Source: Bin87 sp965220265 (GTDB taxonomy: Bacteria; Chloroflexota; Dehalococcoidia; Lucifugimonadales; UBA3495). Taken from it: DNA of 64,000 nt. The notes beneath the pieces were generated by a model. It was given only the letters and a program-made list of their open reading frames with translations, had not been told where the DNA came from and made no database searches. The DNA lies in the NCBI GenBank assembly GCA_965220265.1, contig CBDCPM010000004.1:868001-932000 (forward strand), read 5' to 3'. This document shows, in pieces, positions 8,628 through 16,654 of this stretch. Within the stretch, counting starts at the first letter, position 1. Every line of letters starts with the position of its first letter. A program made the translations under genes and the position numbers.

Positions 8628-9059
8628 ATGCGGTTACCGGCAATCCCCATCGCCGCCGCTGTGTTGTCCCTGCTGTTTGCGGCAGGTTGCGCGGCCGGCG
8701 GCGATGTTGTTTGTCCTGAAGGGATGGATTCGTTCACGGAAATCAACGTCTACTTCGGTTTGGAAAAGAGCAGCGGAGAGACAGTCAACGAGGAAGAGTG
8801 GCAGACTTTCCTGGCGGGATCGGTGACGCCACGCTTTCCCGACGGGCTGACAGTGCTCGACGCCCGCGGCCAGTGGTTGGACACGGACGAAGGGCGGCTT
8901 TACCGGGAGTCGACCAGGCTGTTGAACGTGCTGGTTCCCGCCGATGCCTCTGACGATGGCGTTAGCGCTGTTCGGGACATCGCCGATACATATAAGGAAA
9001 GGTTCGAGCAACAGGCGGTTTTTTACACGACGCTGCCGGCTTGCGCGGCGGTGTACTGA
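8628..9059 (+). CDS. DUF3574 family lipoprotein (copy 1)
   Basis: A 143-residue protein with a lipoprotein signal peptide (hydrophobic stretch ending LLFAAGC, Cys at about 21) and a DUF3574-type body: VYFGLEK, EEEWQTFLAGSVTPRFPDGL and DARGQWLDTDEGRLYRES. It is expected to be anchored at the outer face of the cytoplasmic membrane. Function is unknown. It starts five bases after the LLM gene stop and overlaps its paralogue downstream, so the three are likely one transcript. Confidence 0.8.
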   Translation: MRLPAIPIAAAVLSLLFAAGCAAGGDVVCPEGMDSFTEINVYFGLEKSSGETVNEEEWQTFLAGSVTPRFPDGLTVLDARGQWLDTDEGRLYRESTRLLNVLVPADASDDGVSAVRDIADTYKERFEQQAVFYTTLPACAAVY

Positions 9060-9073
9060 CGGGGTCTGCAGCA

Positions 9074-9496
9074 TTGAGCGCTCATGTGCGGTTGTTCCTG
9101 CTCGGAGCGGCGATGGTGGGCTGCGTGGCCGAAACGGAGTTCCGGTGCCCCGACGGATTGCAACAGGTAGTGCGTTACGAGCTGTTCTTCGGGTTGGACC
9201 ATGCCGACGGGCGGTCGGTATCCGCAGCGGAGTGGGAGGCGTTCGTGGCCGACACCATAACGCCCCGGTTCCCGTTGGGGTTGAGCGCGTTCGACGTGAA
9301 GGGGCAGTGGCAACGGCCGGACGGCACCGTCGAACGGGAGAACACCAAGATGGTCATGCTGGCGCATCCACCACCTGCCGAGGCCGGTTTGGTTCTTGTC
9401 GACGAGATATCGCGGGAGTATCAGCGGCGCTTTAACCAGGACCCGGTGTTCCGCTCCGTCAGCCATAACGAGTGTTCCGGCCTCTTTGTTGAATGA
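9074..9496 (+). CDS. DUF3574 family lipoprotein (copy 2)
   Basis: A 140-residue paralogue of the preceding gene with the same landmarks: YELFFGLDHADG, AAEWEAFVADTITPRFPLGL, VKGQWQRPDG and VERENTK. The signal peptide ends GAAMVGC. No ATG is available; a TTG at 9074 with a GGGG upstream gives the best signal peptide, while TTG at 9041 and GTG at 9086 are alternatives. The pair arose by tandem duplication and has diverged strongly. Function is unknown. Confidence 0.75.
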   Translation: MSAHVRLFLLGAAMVGCVAETEFRCPDGLQQVVRYELFFGLDHADGRSVSAAEWEAFVADTITPRFPLGLSAFDVKGQWQRPDGTVERENTKMVMLAHPPPAEAGLVLVDEISREYQRRFNQDPVFRSVSHNECSGLFVE

Positions 9497-9499
9497 ACG

Positions 9500-10411
9500 A
9501 TGTGGGATGACAGGGGGAATACTTTGACACTGCCCAACAAGCAAGCCTTCATCGGTGTCGGCACCATGGGCAGCCTGATGGCTGGGCGCCTCCTGGATGC
9601 GGGCGTCGATCTGGCGGTCTACGACCTGCGGCGCGAGGCGGCGGAGCCGCTCCTTGACCGAGGAGCGCGCTGGGCATCCAGCGCCGAGGAGGCGGTGGCC
9701 GGCTGCGATATGGTCTGGACCTCGCTGCCCGGGCCAACTCAGGTCGAATCGGTGCTGCTGGGCGACGAGGCCGGCGTGTTGTCCGCGATGGCCCCAGGAG
9801 CGGTGCTGGTGGATACAACCACCAACGATCCCGACGTGGCGCGGCGAGTGTCTTCCGCCTGCTCGGAACGTGGTCTGACCATGCTGGACGCCCCGGTCAG
9901 CGGACGGCCGCCGACGATGACGATGATGGTTGGCGGCGACCGCGGAGTGTTTGAGCGCGTCCGGGACATGCTGGATGCGGTCGCGGCCCAGGTGTTCTAC
10001 GTCGGGCCGGCTGGCGCGGGCTGCGTGGCCAAGCTAGCGACGCAATACATGGGCTACACCAACCTGATCGCCGCCATCGAAGGGACGCTGATCGCACGCA
10101 TTGGCGGAGTCGATCCGGCGGTGCTGGCTGAGATCGTGCCCGTGAGCGCCGGGGCCAGCCGTGCCTTTAACGCCATTCCCAACAGCATTCTGAACCGCAG
10201 CTTCCAGGCCGGCGGGACGCTGGACATCGTGGCCAAGGACGTAGCCCTGGCCTGCGCGCTGGCGGAACGGTTGAACGCGCCAGCGGGCACTGGATCGGTT
10301 GCCGATGCGCTGTACAAGCGGGCGCAGGAAGCGGGATGGGGAGACGAAGGGTACCCGATAGTGGCGCGGGTGCTGGAGGCTCTGGCAGGAGTGGAGTTGA
10401 GCGGAGAGTAG
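9500..10411 (+). CDS. NAD(P)-dependent beta-hydroxyacid dehydrogenase (HIBADH/GLYR family)
   Basis: A 303-residue member of the 3-hydroxyisobutyrate/tartronate semialdehyde reductase family. The N-terminal Rossmann motif is FIGVGTMGSLMAGRL; the substrate-binding motif DAPVSGRPP lies near 135 and the catalytic lysine region AGAGCVAKLATQYMG near 175. Known members oxidise or reduce short beta-hydroxyacids with NAD(P). The ATG at 9500 is used, but a TTG at 9524 with AGGGGG five bases upstream is equally credible. It sits between lipoproteins and the Rieske oxygenase, probably in the same transcript. Confidence 0.9.
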   Translation: MWDDRGNTLTLPNKQAFIGVGTMGSLMAGRLLDAGVDLAVYDLRREAAEPLLDRGARWASSAEEAVAGCDMVWTSLPGPTQVESVLLGDEAGVLSAMAPGAVLVDTTTNDPDVARRVSSACSERGLTMLDAPVSGRPPTMTMMVGGDRGVFERVRDMLDAVAAQVFYVGPAGAGCVAKLATQYMGYTNLIAAIEGTLIARIGGVDPAVLAEIVPVSAGASRAFNAIPNSILNRSFQAGGTLDIVAKDVALACALAERLNAPAGTGSVADALYKRAQEAGWGDEGYPIVARVLEALAGVELSGE

Positions 10412-10477
10412 CGGGTACAGGGCAAGTGGCGGTGTGATACCATTCGGCAACGCGAGGCGCGCCCGGAGGGGGAGAAC

Positions 10478-11854
10478 ATGGCGATTTCGTTTCAACCCAG
10501 CAGCTACAGCGGCCTGGTTGACCAGGACAACGGCATGGTCAGCCGGGAGATTTTCGTAAATTCCGACATCTACGCCGAGGAACAGGAGCGCATCTTCACT
10601 CGCGCCTGGCTGTTCGTCGGCCACGAGAGCCAGGTGTCCAAGCCGGGCGACTTCTTCGTGTCGTCCATGGGCGAGGAATCGGTGATCCTGTGCCGCGACC
10701 GGCAGGGCGAGGTCCACGTGTTCCTCAATTCCTGCATGCACCGAGGCATGAAGGTCTGCCGCTACGACGAAGGCAACACTCCCATTTTCACGTGTCCCTA
10801 TCACGGTTGGAGCTTCGCCACCGACGGCGCGCTCGTGGGTGTTCCTTTCTATAAGGACGCCTACCACGAGGAGTTGGACAAGTCCCAGTGGGGACTGATC
10901 CGCGTGCCCAGGATCACCAACTACAAGGGCGGCATCTGGGCGACGTGGGATCCCAACGCGCCCGACTTCCTCGAATACATCGGCGGCTTCCGCACTTACC
11001 TGGACATCCTATTCGACGGGTGGGACGGCAGCGAGGGCGGAACCGAGATCATCGGCGGCATCGAGAAATGGATGGTGCCCAGCAACTGGAAGTTCCCCGC
11101 CGAGAACTTCATCGGAGACCGCTACCACAACATCAGCCACCGCTCAGTGGACCTGGTGGGCATCGGCCCGTCAGGGCAGGGACGACGCGACAACAGAGAT
11201 CGGGAGGGCGCTAAGTCCCTGGACGTATCCTTCCCGGAACGGGGCCACGGCACCGTCATGTTCCTGCGACCCGAGGATGCGCAGCCGGTTGCGTCCTACC
11301 AGAATGATCCGGTCGTGGCCGAGTACTTCTACGCGTGCGAGATCGCGCGCAAGGAGCGGCAGGGCCAGTTGTGGCGCATATTGGCCGGACCTGGGACGAT
11401 CTTCCCCAACATGTCTTTCCTGCCCCGGCAGCCGCGCAGCATCGCCGTGTGGCACCCGCGCGGCCCCGACCAGACCGAGGTCTGGCGGTGGTTCCTGGTG
11501 GACAGCTCCGCGCCGCCCGAAGTCAAGGAGTTCCTGCGCCAGTACTACATCCGGTACTCTGGCCCCGCCGGACTTACCGAGCAGGACGACATGGAGAACT
11601 GGAACTACGCCCACGCGGCCAGCCGCGGAGCCATGGCCCGACGCCATCATTACAACTACCAGATGGGAATGGGCTACGCGGTTACCGATTTCGAGGACGG
11701 CGGGCTGAAGCTTCCCGGCACCGTTTTGGACACCACCAAGGCACGGGCCGGCGAGCAGAACCAACGGGGTTTCTACAGCCGGTGGCGGGATTTCATGGCG
11801 GCGCGGGACTGGGACGAACTGGCCAGTTGGCGCAGCAACGGCTCCGCCTGCTAG
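10478..11854 (+). CDS. Rieske aromatic ring-hydroxylating oxygenase, alpha subunit
   Basis: A 458-residue oxygenase large subunit. The [2Fe-2S] Rieske motif is clear: CMHRGMKVC followed by CPYHGW (CxH...CxxH, about residues 86-110). The mononuclear iron site is in ENFIGDRYHNISHRS (two His), with a late Asp expected near WNYAHAA. The family dihydroxylates or demethylates aromatic and related compounds using electrons from a reductase; no reductase or ferredoxin gene lies nearby. A GGAGGGGGAG site precedes the ATG. The beta subunit begins eight bases after its stop. Confidence 0.93.
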   Translation: MAISFQPSSYSGLVDQDNGMVSREIFVNSDIYAEEQERIFTRAWLFVGHESQVSKPGDFFVSSMGEESVILCRDRQGEVHVFLNSCMHRGMKVCRYDEGNTPIFTCPYHGWSFATDGALVGVPFYKDAYHEELDKSQWGLIRVPRITNYKGGIWATWDPNAPDFLEYIGGFRTYLDILFDGWDGSEGGTEIIGGIEKWMVPSNWKFPAENFIGDRYHNISHRSVDLVGIGPSGQGRRDNRDREGAKSLDVSFPERGHGTVMFLRPEDAQPVASYQNDPVVAEYFYACEIARKERQGQLWRILAGPGTIFPNMSFLPRQPRSIAVWHPRGPDQTEVWRWFLVDSSAPPEVKEFLRQYYIRYSGPAGLTEQDDMENWNYAHAASRGAMARRHHYNYQMGMGYAVTDFEDGGLKLPGTVLDTTKARAGEQNQRGFYSRWRDFMAARDWDELASWRSNGSAC

Positions 11855-11862
11855 GTGGCATC

Positions 11863-12408
11863 ATGGTGGTTGCCAACGACCCGCTGGCGATGCTCCTGCT
11901 GAAGCAGGACGTGGAAGCGTTCCTGTACCATGAGGCCAACCTGCTGGACGACCGGCGGTATGAGGAATGGCTGGACCTGCTCAGCGACGACGTCCGCTAC
12001 TGGGTGCCGATGCGCCGCAACGTTAAATTCGGCGAGCTGGAGCGCGAGTTCACCCGGGAGGGCCAGGACATCAACTGGTTCGATGAAGGCAAACAGACAT
12101 TGACGCAGCGGGTCAGACAGATCCTGACTGGCGTCCATTGGGCCGAGGAACCGCTGTCGCGCATCTCGCACCTGGTAACCAACGTGGAGGTAACCGACGC
12201 GACACCCAGCGCCTCGGATGCCGAAGAGGTATCCCTGCGCTGTCGGTTCATCATCTACCGCAACCGCGTCGCCACCGAGACCGACATCCTGGTGGGTCGT
12301 CGTGAGGACATGCTGCGCCGTGTCGACGGAGAGTGGCAGATCGCGCAGCGGCAGGTCTTCCTCGACCAGAACGTGCTGCTCGCCAAAAACCTGACGTTCT
12401 TCTTCTGA
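11863..12408 (+). CDS. Ring-hydroxylating oxygenase, beta subunit
   Basis: A 181-residue NTF2/SnoaL-like small subunit. Landmarks are VEAFLYHEANLLDDRRYEEW, the LLSDDVRYWVPM segment and the C-terminal QIAQRQVFLDQNVLLAKNL typical of aromatic dioxygenase beta subunits. It gives structural support in an alpha3beta3 enzyme. The gene follows the alpha subunit by eight bases, so the complex is made from one transcript. Confidence 0.92.
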   Translation: MVVANDPLAMLLLKQDVEAFLYHEANLLDDRRYEEWLDLLSDDVRYWVPMRRNVKFGELEREFTREGQDINWFDEGKQTLTQRVRQILTGVHWAEEPLSRISHLVTNVEVTDATPSASDAEEVSLRCRFIIYRNRVATETDILVGRREDMLRRVDGEWQIAQRQVFLDQNVLLAKNLTFFF

Positions 12409-12444
12409 CCCCGTGGCAATTCCCCGGTCAACGAAGGTCCTGGG

Positions 12445-12894
12445 ATGACACTCACGACGCAAACCGGCGCGACCGTTGGGTCACCGGACCCCGACGCGAT
12501 GGCGGTCACCTTGGCGGTATTTGACCAGGTGCAGCCGTCCCAGGCGATCCTGTTCGGCTCCCGGGCGCGCGGCACCCATCAGACGGACTCCGACATCGAC
12601 ATCGCCATCATCACCTCGGATCCGGTTCCGGAGGACCGCCGATTGGACATTGATGAGATCGCCGAGCGCGCCGCAAAGTTCCTGCATCCCGATTCTCCCG
12701 GGGCGGATCTGTCGTTCCTGACCGTGGCCGAACTGCTCGAGGGGAGGATTAAGAAAAATACGCTGGCCAACTCCATAGCGAAGGAAGGAAAGTCGATTAT
12801 GGACGGCAGTACAGCGGGCTATGACCCGGAGCAGGAAGAGCCATCAATTTGGAGGACGTTGACGCCAGATTGCGCAGCGCGCAGGGAGCAGTGA
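12445..12894 (+). CDS. MNT-type nucleotidyltransferase (antitoxin-like)
   Basis: A 149-residue protein with the minimal nucleotidyltransferase motif AILFGSRARGTHQTDSDIDIAII (GSxxxG followed by DxD), about residues 35-57. In MNT/HEPN toxin-antitoxin pairs the MNT protein modifies or neutralises the HEPN RNase. The last 30 residues (from MDGSTAGYDPEQEEPS) are encoded over the start of the HEPN gene, so translation is probably coupled. The catalytic motif looks intact. Confidence 0.85.
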   Translation: MTLTTQTGATVGSPDPDAMAVTLAVFDQVQPSQAILFGSRARGTHQTDSDIDIAIITSDPVPEDRRLDIDEIAERAAKFLHPDSPGADLSFLTVAELLEGRIKKNTLANSIAKEGKSIMDGSTAGYDPEQEEPSIWRTLTPDCAARREQ

Positions 12895-13250
12895 CGGATC
12901 TGGAAGTCCTGGCGGCCGATCACCGAGCGTCTGATCGTGCAATAGGGTACTTTGGTCAACAAGCGCTAGAACACGCTTATAAGGCACTTATCGCGGCCCA
13001 CGGTGAAACTTATCCGGCCGGCGGGCGGGACGGTCACAACCTCCGTATACTGATGCGCCGCGTACAGGAAGTCATGGTGCAGGATTTCCCCGTTCCCGGT
13101 TTTAATTGGCAGAGTCTAACTGCCTTTGCGGGAGTAGGACGGTACGAGGATGATCAACCCCCGCTGGATGATCGGCAACAATTGTCCCTTGAAATATCCG
13201 CCGCCGTGGCCGATATAATTGACCGCATCCCGCCACGCGACCAACCGTAA
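12849..13250 (+). CDS. HEPN domain protein (toxin-like partner of MNT)
   Basis: A 133-residue helical protein with the HEPN core FGQQALEHAYKALIAAHGE followed by GHNLRILMRRVQEV, the pattern of PF05168-type HEPN proteins. It overlaps the MNT gene by 46 bases. No ATG is available; the reading begins at a TTG at 12849, and a GTG at 12891 is an alternative that would reduce the overlap to four bases. HEPN proteins paired with MNT act as RNases or AMPylation targets; the canonical Rx4-6H motif is not obvious here. Confidence 0.8.
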   Translation: MEDVDARLRSAQGAVTDLEVLAADHRASDRAIGYFGQQALEHAYKALIAAHGETYPAGGRDGHNLRILMRRVQEVMVQDFPVPGFNWQSLTAFAGVGRYEDDQPPLDDRQQLSLEISAAVADIIDRIPPRDQP

Positions 13251-13269
13251 ACAATCAGGACGCAGAGCC

Positions 13270-13473
13270 ATGGCAGACATCGTAAACCTTATTGACGTTG
13301 AGCCGGGCCAGAAGGTGGGGCTCTACGGCGGAGCCACCGCCGAGGTGGTCTCCAACCCCCGTGACGGCGTGTGGCTGTTCGTGCGCTACCTCACCAGCCC
13401 CGACGACCCGGACCAGGTGGGCGAGGAGGACATGGTCTTCGCCCAGGACGTGCTCGAACTGGTATCCGACTAG
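13270..13473 (+). CDS. Small unknown protein, 67 residues
   Basis: Begins ADIVNLIDVEPGQKVGLYGGATAEVV and ends in an acidic segment (EEDMVFAQDVLELVSD). It looks like a small beta-barrel, perhaps SH3-like, but no family is recognised. It lies 19 bases after the HEPN gene and five bases before the next small gene, so it may belong to the same transcript. Confidence 0.55.
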   Translation: MADIVNLIDVEPGQKVGLYGGATAEVVSNPRDGVWLFVRYLTSPDDPDQVGEEDMVFAQDVLELVSD

Positions 13474-13478
13474 CGACC

Positions 13479-13706
13479 ATGACGAGCACGAACACGGCGG
13501 GCGCCGGTTTGAAGGTCCCCGACGCCGACGAGATCCTCGCCGCTTTGCGGGCCGGCTACCGCTCCATCGACGAGGGCTACGGGTTCTATCCCGGGTTCGA
13601 CGGGTGGTTGGCGTCCCTCGGCTACCAAAAGCGCGACGACATACCGTGCACCTGTCCCGACCGCGGGTATCGTGGCCACCTGCCGGAGTGTCGTTGGGTG
13701 CGATAA
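13479..13706 (+). CDS. Small protein with C-terminal CxC-C motif, 75 residues
   Basis: The N-terminal half (DADEILAALRAGYRSIDEGY) is helical and the C-terminus (IPCTCPDRGYRGHLPECRW) carries three cysteines and a histidine that could bind a metal. No family is recognised. It starts five bases after the preceding small gene. Confidence 0.55.
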   Translation: MTSTNTAGAGLKVPDADEILAALRAGYRSIDEGYGFYPGFDGWLASLGYQKRDDIPCTCPDRGYRGHLPECRWVR

Positions 13707-13794
13707 TGGTCGCGTCAAATCGCGCGGGAGCGTGCTGTAGATTTTCAAATAAACGCGCCGCTGGCGCGAAATTCTTTTCACGGAGCAGTTGAAG

Positions 13795-14604
13795 ATGTCC
13801 CAGCAGATGGTCGATCTCATGGAAGCAGTGTGGAAGTCCATCGACGGCCTGTGTGGTGGTTTGAACCAGGATCAGTGGTCCATGCCTACGGAATGCCCCG
13901 GCTGGTCGGTGCAGGACCAAGTCTCCCACCTGGTGGGCAGCGAGTGCCGCCTGTTGGGCCGACCCGCGCCGGCCCACGAACCGGCCGACACCTCCCACGT
14001 GCGCAACGAGGTGGGACAGGGCAACGAGGTCCTGGTGGACTATCGCCGGCAATTCAACGGCGCCGAAGTGCTGACCGAGTTCCGTGATATCACCGCCGAG
14101 CGATTGGGCGTGCTGCGCGCCATGTCCGAAGCCGACTTCGCCGCCGAAACGCCCAATCCGCTGGGCAGCGGCCCGTACACCGACCTGCTGGCCATCCGCA
14201 TCTACGACGCCTGGGTCCACGAGCAGGACATGCGCCGCACCCTGGGCATCCCGGGCCACCTGGGTGGGCCGGTGGCCCAGCACGCCTACGGCCGCACTGC
14301 GATGGCGATGCCCTTCGTGGTGGGCCGCAAAGTCGGTCCCGACTACGGCACAACCGTGGTCTTCGAGATCACCGGCGAGGTCGGCGGCACCATCGCCCTG
14401 AACATGGACGCCGGCCGCGCCCACCGCTTGGACGCCGCCCTCGCCTCCCCAACTGTCAAGCTAACCATGGGCCTCGAACCCTTCAACGCCCTCGGCACCG
14501 GCCGCTGGTCCGCCGAGCACGCCCTGGCCAACGGCTCAGTCGCCATCGAAGGCGACCGCGCCCTCGGCGAGCGCATCGTCAGCGAGATGAACTTCATGAT
14601 TTGA
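13795..14604 (+). CDS. Maleylpyruvate isomerase family protein (DinB-like, mycothiol-enzyme type)
   Basis: A 269-residue protein with the DinB-fold four-helix N-terminal domain of the TIGR03083-type family: LNQDQWSMPTECPGWSVQDQVSHLVGSE with the metal-ligand-like His, and later YDAWVHEQDMRR with the second His pair. A C-terminal SCP2-like beta region follows. Named members use mycothiol, but the assignment to a specific reaction is not supported here. The ATG at 13795 is nine bases after CGGAG; a TTG six bases earlier is less likely. Confidence 0.8.
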   Translation: MSQQMVDLMEAVWKSIDGLCGGLNQDQWSMPTECPGWSVQDQVSHLVGSECRLLGRPAPAHEPADTSHVRNEVGQGNEVLVDYRRQFNGAEVLTEFRDITAERLGVLRAMSEADFAAETPNPLGSGPYTDLLAIRIYDAWVHEQDMRRTLGIPGHLGGPVAQHAYGRTAMAMPFVVGRKVGPDYGTTVVFEITGEVGGTIALNMDAGRAHRLDAALASPTVKLTMGLEPFNALGTGRWSAEHALANGSVAIEGDRALGERIVSEMNFMI

Positions 14605-14646
14605 TGCCGTCACGCGGTGGCGCACGTCGCTGAATGGAGGTGCTGT

Positions 14647-14976
14647 ATGGCAAATGAAATCACTGACAAGAACCTTTACGAAGTCATCCTCATCGAATCG
14701 GACGACGACTTTGCCGTCCTATGCCCCGGCATCCCCGGCGCCATTTCCCAAGGCAAGGATCAAGAGGAGGCGTTGGTAATGATTGCCGACGCCATGGCCA
14801 TGTGCCGGATGTACCCGCTCCCCGGCGAGGACGACCCAGAGCGTCAGGCAGAACTGCGAGAGTTGGGAAAAGCCAAAATCGCGGAACTGGTGGCCGAATG
14901 CGAGGAAGAAGGCCTGGAGTATTACGTCTGCGAGGTTGCCCCGAAACTGATACAACCGCTTGTTACGGCAGAATAA
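14647..14976 (+). CDS. hicB: HicB-like antitoxin (copy 1)
   Basis: A 109-residue protein with a HicB-type partial RNase H fold start: LYEVILIESDDDFAVLCPGIPGA and SQGKDQEEALVMIADAMAMC. The C-terminal half is helical and charged, with no ribbon-helix-helix or helix-turn-helix visible. GGAGGTG precedes the ATG. It is followed four bases later by a hicA-like reading frame broken by one stop codon. It shares about two thirds of its residues with copy 2 at 15272. Confidence 0.75.
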   Translation: MANEITDKNLYEVILIESDDDFAVLCPGIPGAISQGKDQEEALVMIADAMAMCRMYPLPGEDDPERQAELRELGKAKIAELVAECEEEGLEYYVCEVAPKLIQPLVTAE

Positions 14977-14979
14977 CCA

Positions 14980-15240
14980 ATGCCGCCGTACATACCGGGG
15001 GTAAGTCGCCGGGAACTGTCGCGGATTTTACGCCGGCTCAATTTCACCTAATCCGAGGTTGGCGGCCACACGGTTTTTCGCCACGATGGGCTGGGGTTTA
15101 GGACTTCGGTTCCAAGGCATCCCGGCGACTTATCGCCCAGAACAGTCGGAGGTATCCTAATGCAGATTGGCCTCACCCGCGCGGAGTTTGACGAAGCCCG
15201 CCGGCGTCGGGGCCACATACCGGAGCGGTTTCGGGAATGA
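14980..15240 (+). pseudogene. hicA: hicA-like toxin with one nonsense codon
   Basis: Read straight through, this 86-codon frame matches the intact hicA at 15606 along its whole length with no gap, but codon 24 is TAA (15049-15051) where the intact copy has an alanine codon. Both start MPPYIPGV and end ERF(R)(E/G) after EFDEARRRRG. The GGHTVFRH motif, containing the catalytic-type histidine, is preserved downstream of the stop. The nonsense change would kill the toxin while sparing antitoxin copy 1. It could also be a sequencing error. Confidence 0.8.
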
Positions 15241-15271
15241 GTGCCCGTCGCAGCGATGAGAAGGAGCGACA

Positions 15272-15601
15272 ATGACAACTACAGGAGGTAGCGACGGCCT
15301 TTACGACGTCATCCTCATCTACTCCGGCGTCGGCTACGCGGCGCTTTGCCCCGGCATCCCCGGCGTCGTCTCCCAGGGAACCGACCAGCAGGATGCGCTG
15401 GCGATGATCGCAGACGCCATGGCCATGGGCCAGATGTACCCGCTGCCCGGCGATGATGTTGAACCGCGTCGTACGGAACTGCGCGAATTGGGAAAAGCCA
15501 AAATTGCCGAACTGGTGGCGGAATGCGAGCGCGACGGCTGGAAATACGAGGTTCACCAAGTGCGGCCGCAGCTGATTAGCCCGCCGGTTTCGGCGGGCTA
15601 A
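15272..15601 (+). CDS. hicB: HicB-like antitoxin (copy 2)
   Basis: A 109-residue paralogue of the antitoxin at 14647: LYDVILIYSGVGYAALCPGIPG, QQDALAMIADAMAMGQMYPLPG and a shared ELRELGKAKIAELVAECE helix. GAAGGAGCG lies just before the ATG. The intact hicA copy starts four bases after its stop, the usual antitoxin-first order for this subtype. Confidence 0.78.
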   Translation: MTTTGGSDGLYDVILIYSGVGYAALCPGIPGVVSQGTDQQDALAMIADAMAMGQMYPLPGDDVEPRRTELRELGKAKIAELVAECERDGWKYEVHQVRPQLISPPVSAG

Positions 15602-15605
15602 CTCG

Positions 15606-15866
15606 ATGCCGCCGTATATTCCCGGCGTCAATGCGCGAGAAGTCATCAGGCTCTTGCGCCGGCTCAGTTTCAGCGCGTCCGAAGGCGGCAACCATACGGT
15701 ATTTCGACACGAAAGGCTGGGGTTGGCAACCTTTGTACCCAGGCACAGCGGCGACCTTGACCCGGTAACGATGGGTTCCATCGTCCAGCAGATAGGTCTT
15801 ACCCGCGCCGAGTTTGACGAGGCCCGGCGGCGGCGGGGGCAGATCCCGGAGCGGTTTCGAGGCTGA
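15606..15866 (+). CDS. hicA: HicA-like mRNA interferase toxin (copy 2, intact)
   Basis: An 86-residue dsRBD-like toxin. REVIRLLRRLSFSASEGGNHTVFRH contains the GxH motif corresponding to the GSHH region that holds the catalytic histidine in HicA; then VPRHSGDLDPVTMGSIVQQIGLT, the typical C-terminal helix. HicA toxins cleave mRNA in translating cells. Located immediately after its HicB partner. Confidence 0.78.
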   Translation: MPPYIPGVNAREVIRLLRRLSFSASEGGNHTVFRHERLGLATFVPRHSGDLDPVTMGSIVQQIGLTRAEFDEARRRRGQIPERFRG

Positions 15867-15899
15867 CCATCGGCGTTTGGACATCCACTCCGCCCCTGT

Positions 15900-15980
15900 C
15901 CACCCGCTATAATGGCCCAGACCATCGCCCTGGTGGTGGGGCTGTCACATCTAACCCGAGGTTAACCATGAAGATTGGCG
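15900..15980 (+). repeat. Degenerate copy of the LLM promoter, hairpin and start region
   Basis: Aligns without gaps to 16655-16735, with roughly 85% identity. It includes the TATAAT box, the hairpin, the ribosome-binding region and an ATG at 15968 whose first four codons match the LLM gene at 16723 before a stop. It flanks the third hicBA locus on its left side. It may still act as a promoter for that locus. Confidence 0.75.
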
Positions 15981-16120
15981 ACCCCTTGTGATTGCTGCGC
16001 TCCCGCACCGAATTCCCAGAGATCGACTACTGAAAGTCTGGGCTGAAACATTTCGCTTCGTGAGTTTTGGTGCTGGCGGCTGTCCGGGTTACCAATTTGT
16101 ACGCTTGCTGAGGTGCAATC

Positions 16121-16375
16121 GTGAACCGCTATAAGCTTTCTTTCGTCATACATGAACCTAGCGAGGACACCGAGGATAAGTACATGGCCGAAATACCGGG
16201 GCTCCCTGGATGTCGTGCTTGGGGCGATACCCCGGCCGAAGCGCTGCATATCCTGGAGGGTGTCGCCGAAGCGTTTATCCAATCCTACCTGGAACACGGA
16301 GATCAACTGCCCGTTGAGGTGGCCGTGACACCGGTGGTAACCGGCCAAGTCGATGAAGTGCACGTGATAGCGTGA
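16121..16375 (+). CDS. hicB: HicB-like antitoxin (copy 3, short type)
   Basis: An 84-residue protein of the short HicB type: YKLSFVIHEPSEDTEDKYMAEIPGLPGCRAWGDTPAEAL. It has no DNA-binding domain after the core. It is not closely related to copies 1 and 2, so this is a separate lineage. It overlaps the following hicA by four bases (GTGA). Confidence 0.82.
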   Translation: MNRYKLSFVIHEPSEDTEDKYMAEIPGLPGCRAWGDTPAEALHILEGVAEAFIQSYLEHGDQLPVEVAVTPVVTGQVDEVHVIA

Positions 16376-16581
16376 CCTATCGAGAGATTACCCGCAAACT
16401 ACGCCGATTAGGTTGCCAATTTGATCGCCAGGGTCGCGGAGATCACGAGATTTGGATCAACGCCAACAGCGGGGCCAGGACAACAATCCCTCATTGGGGC
16501 AGTCGTGATTTGAGGGCCGGCACTGTCTCGGCCATATTGAGAGATCTGGGAATAGCAAGAGAGGAATTCGAGCGCGTGTAA
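16372..16581 (+). CDS. hicA: HicA-like toxin (copy 3)
   Basis: A 69-residue toxin with the HicA core: MTYREITRKLRRLGCQFDRQG, GDHEIW containing the catalytic-type histidine, TTIPHWGSRDLRAGTVSAIL and GIAREEFE. It uses a GTG start that overlaps the antitoxin stop, so the two are translationally coupled. Confidence 0.82.
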   Translation: MTYREITRKLRRLGCQFDRQGRGDHEIWINANSGARTTIPHWGSRDLRAGTVSAILRDLGIAREEFERV

Positions 16582-16654
16582 GCGTTCCTTGTCTCTCACG
16601 GTGTTCCCATCGAAGGTTTTGGTACCGATCCGGCGTCATCAACCTCTCGTCCCG

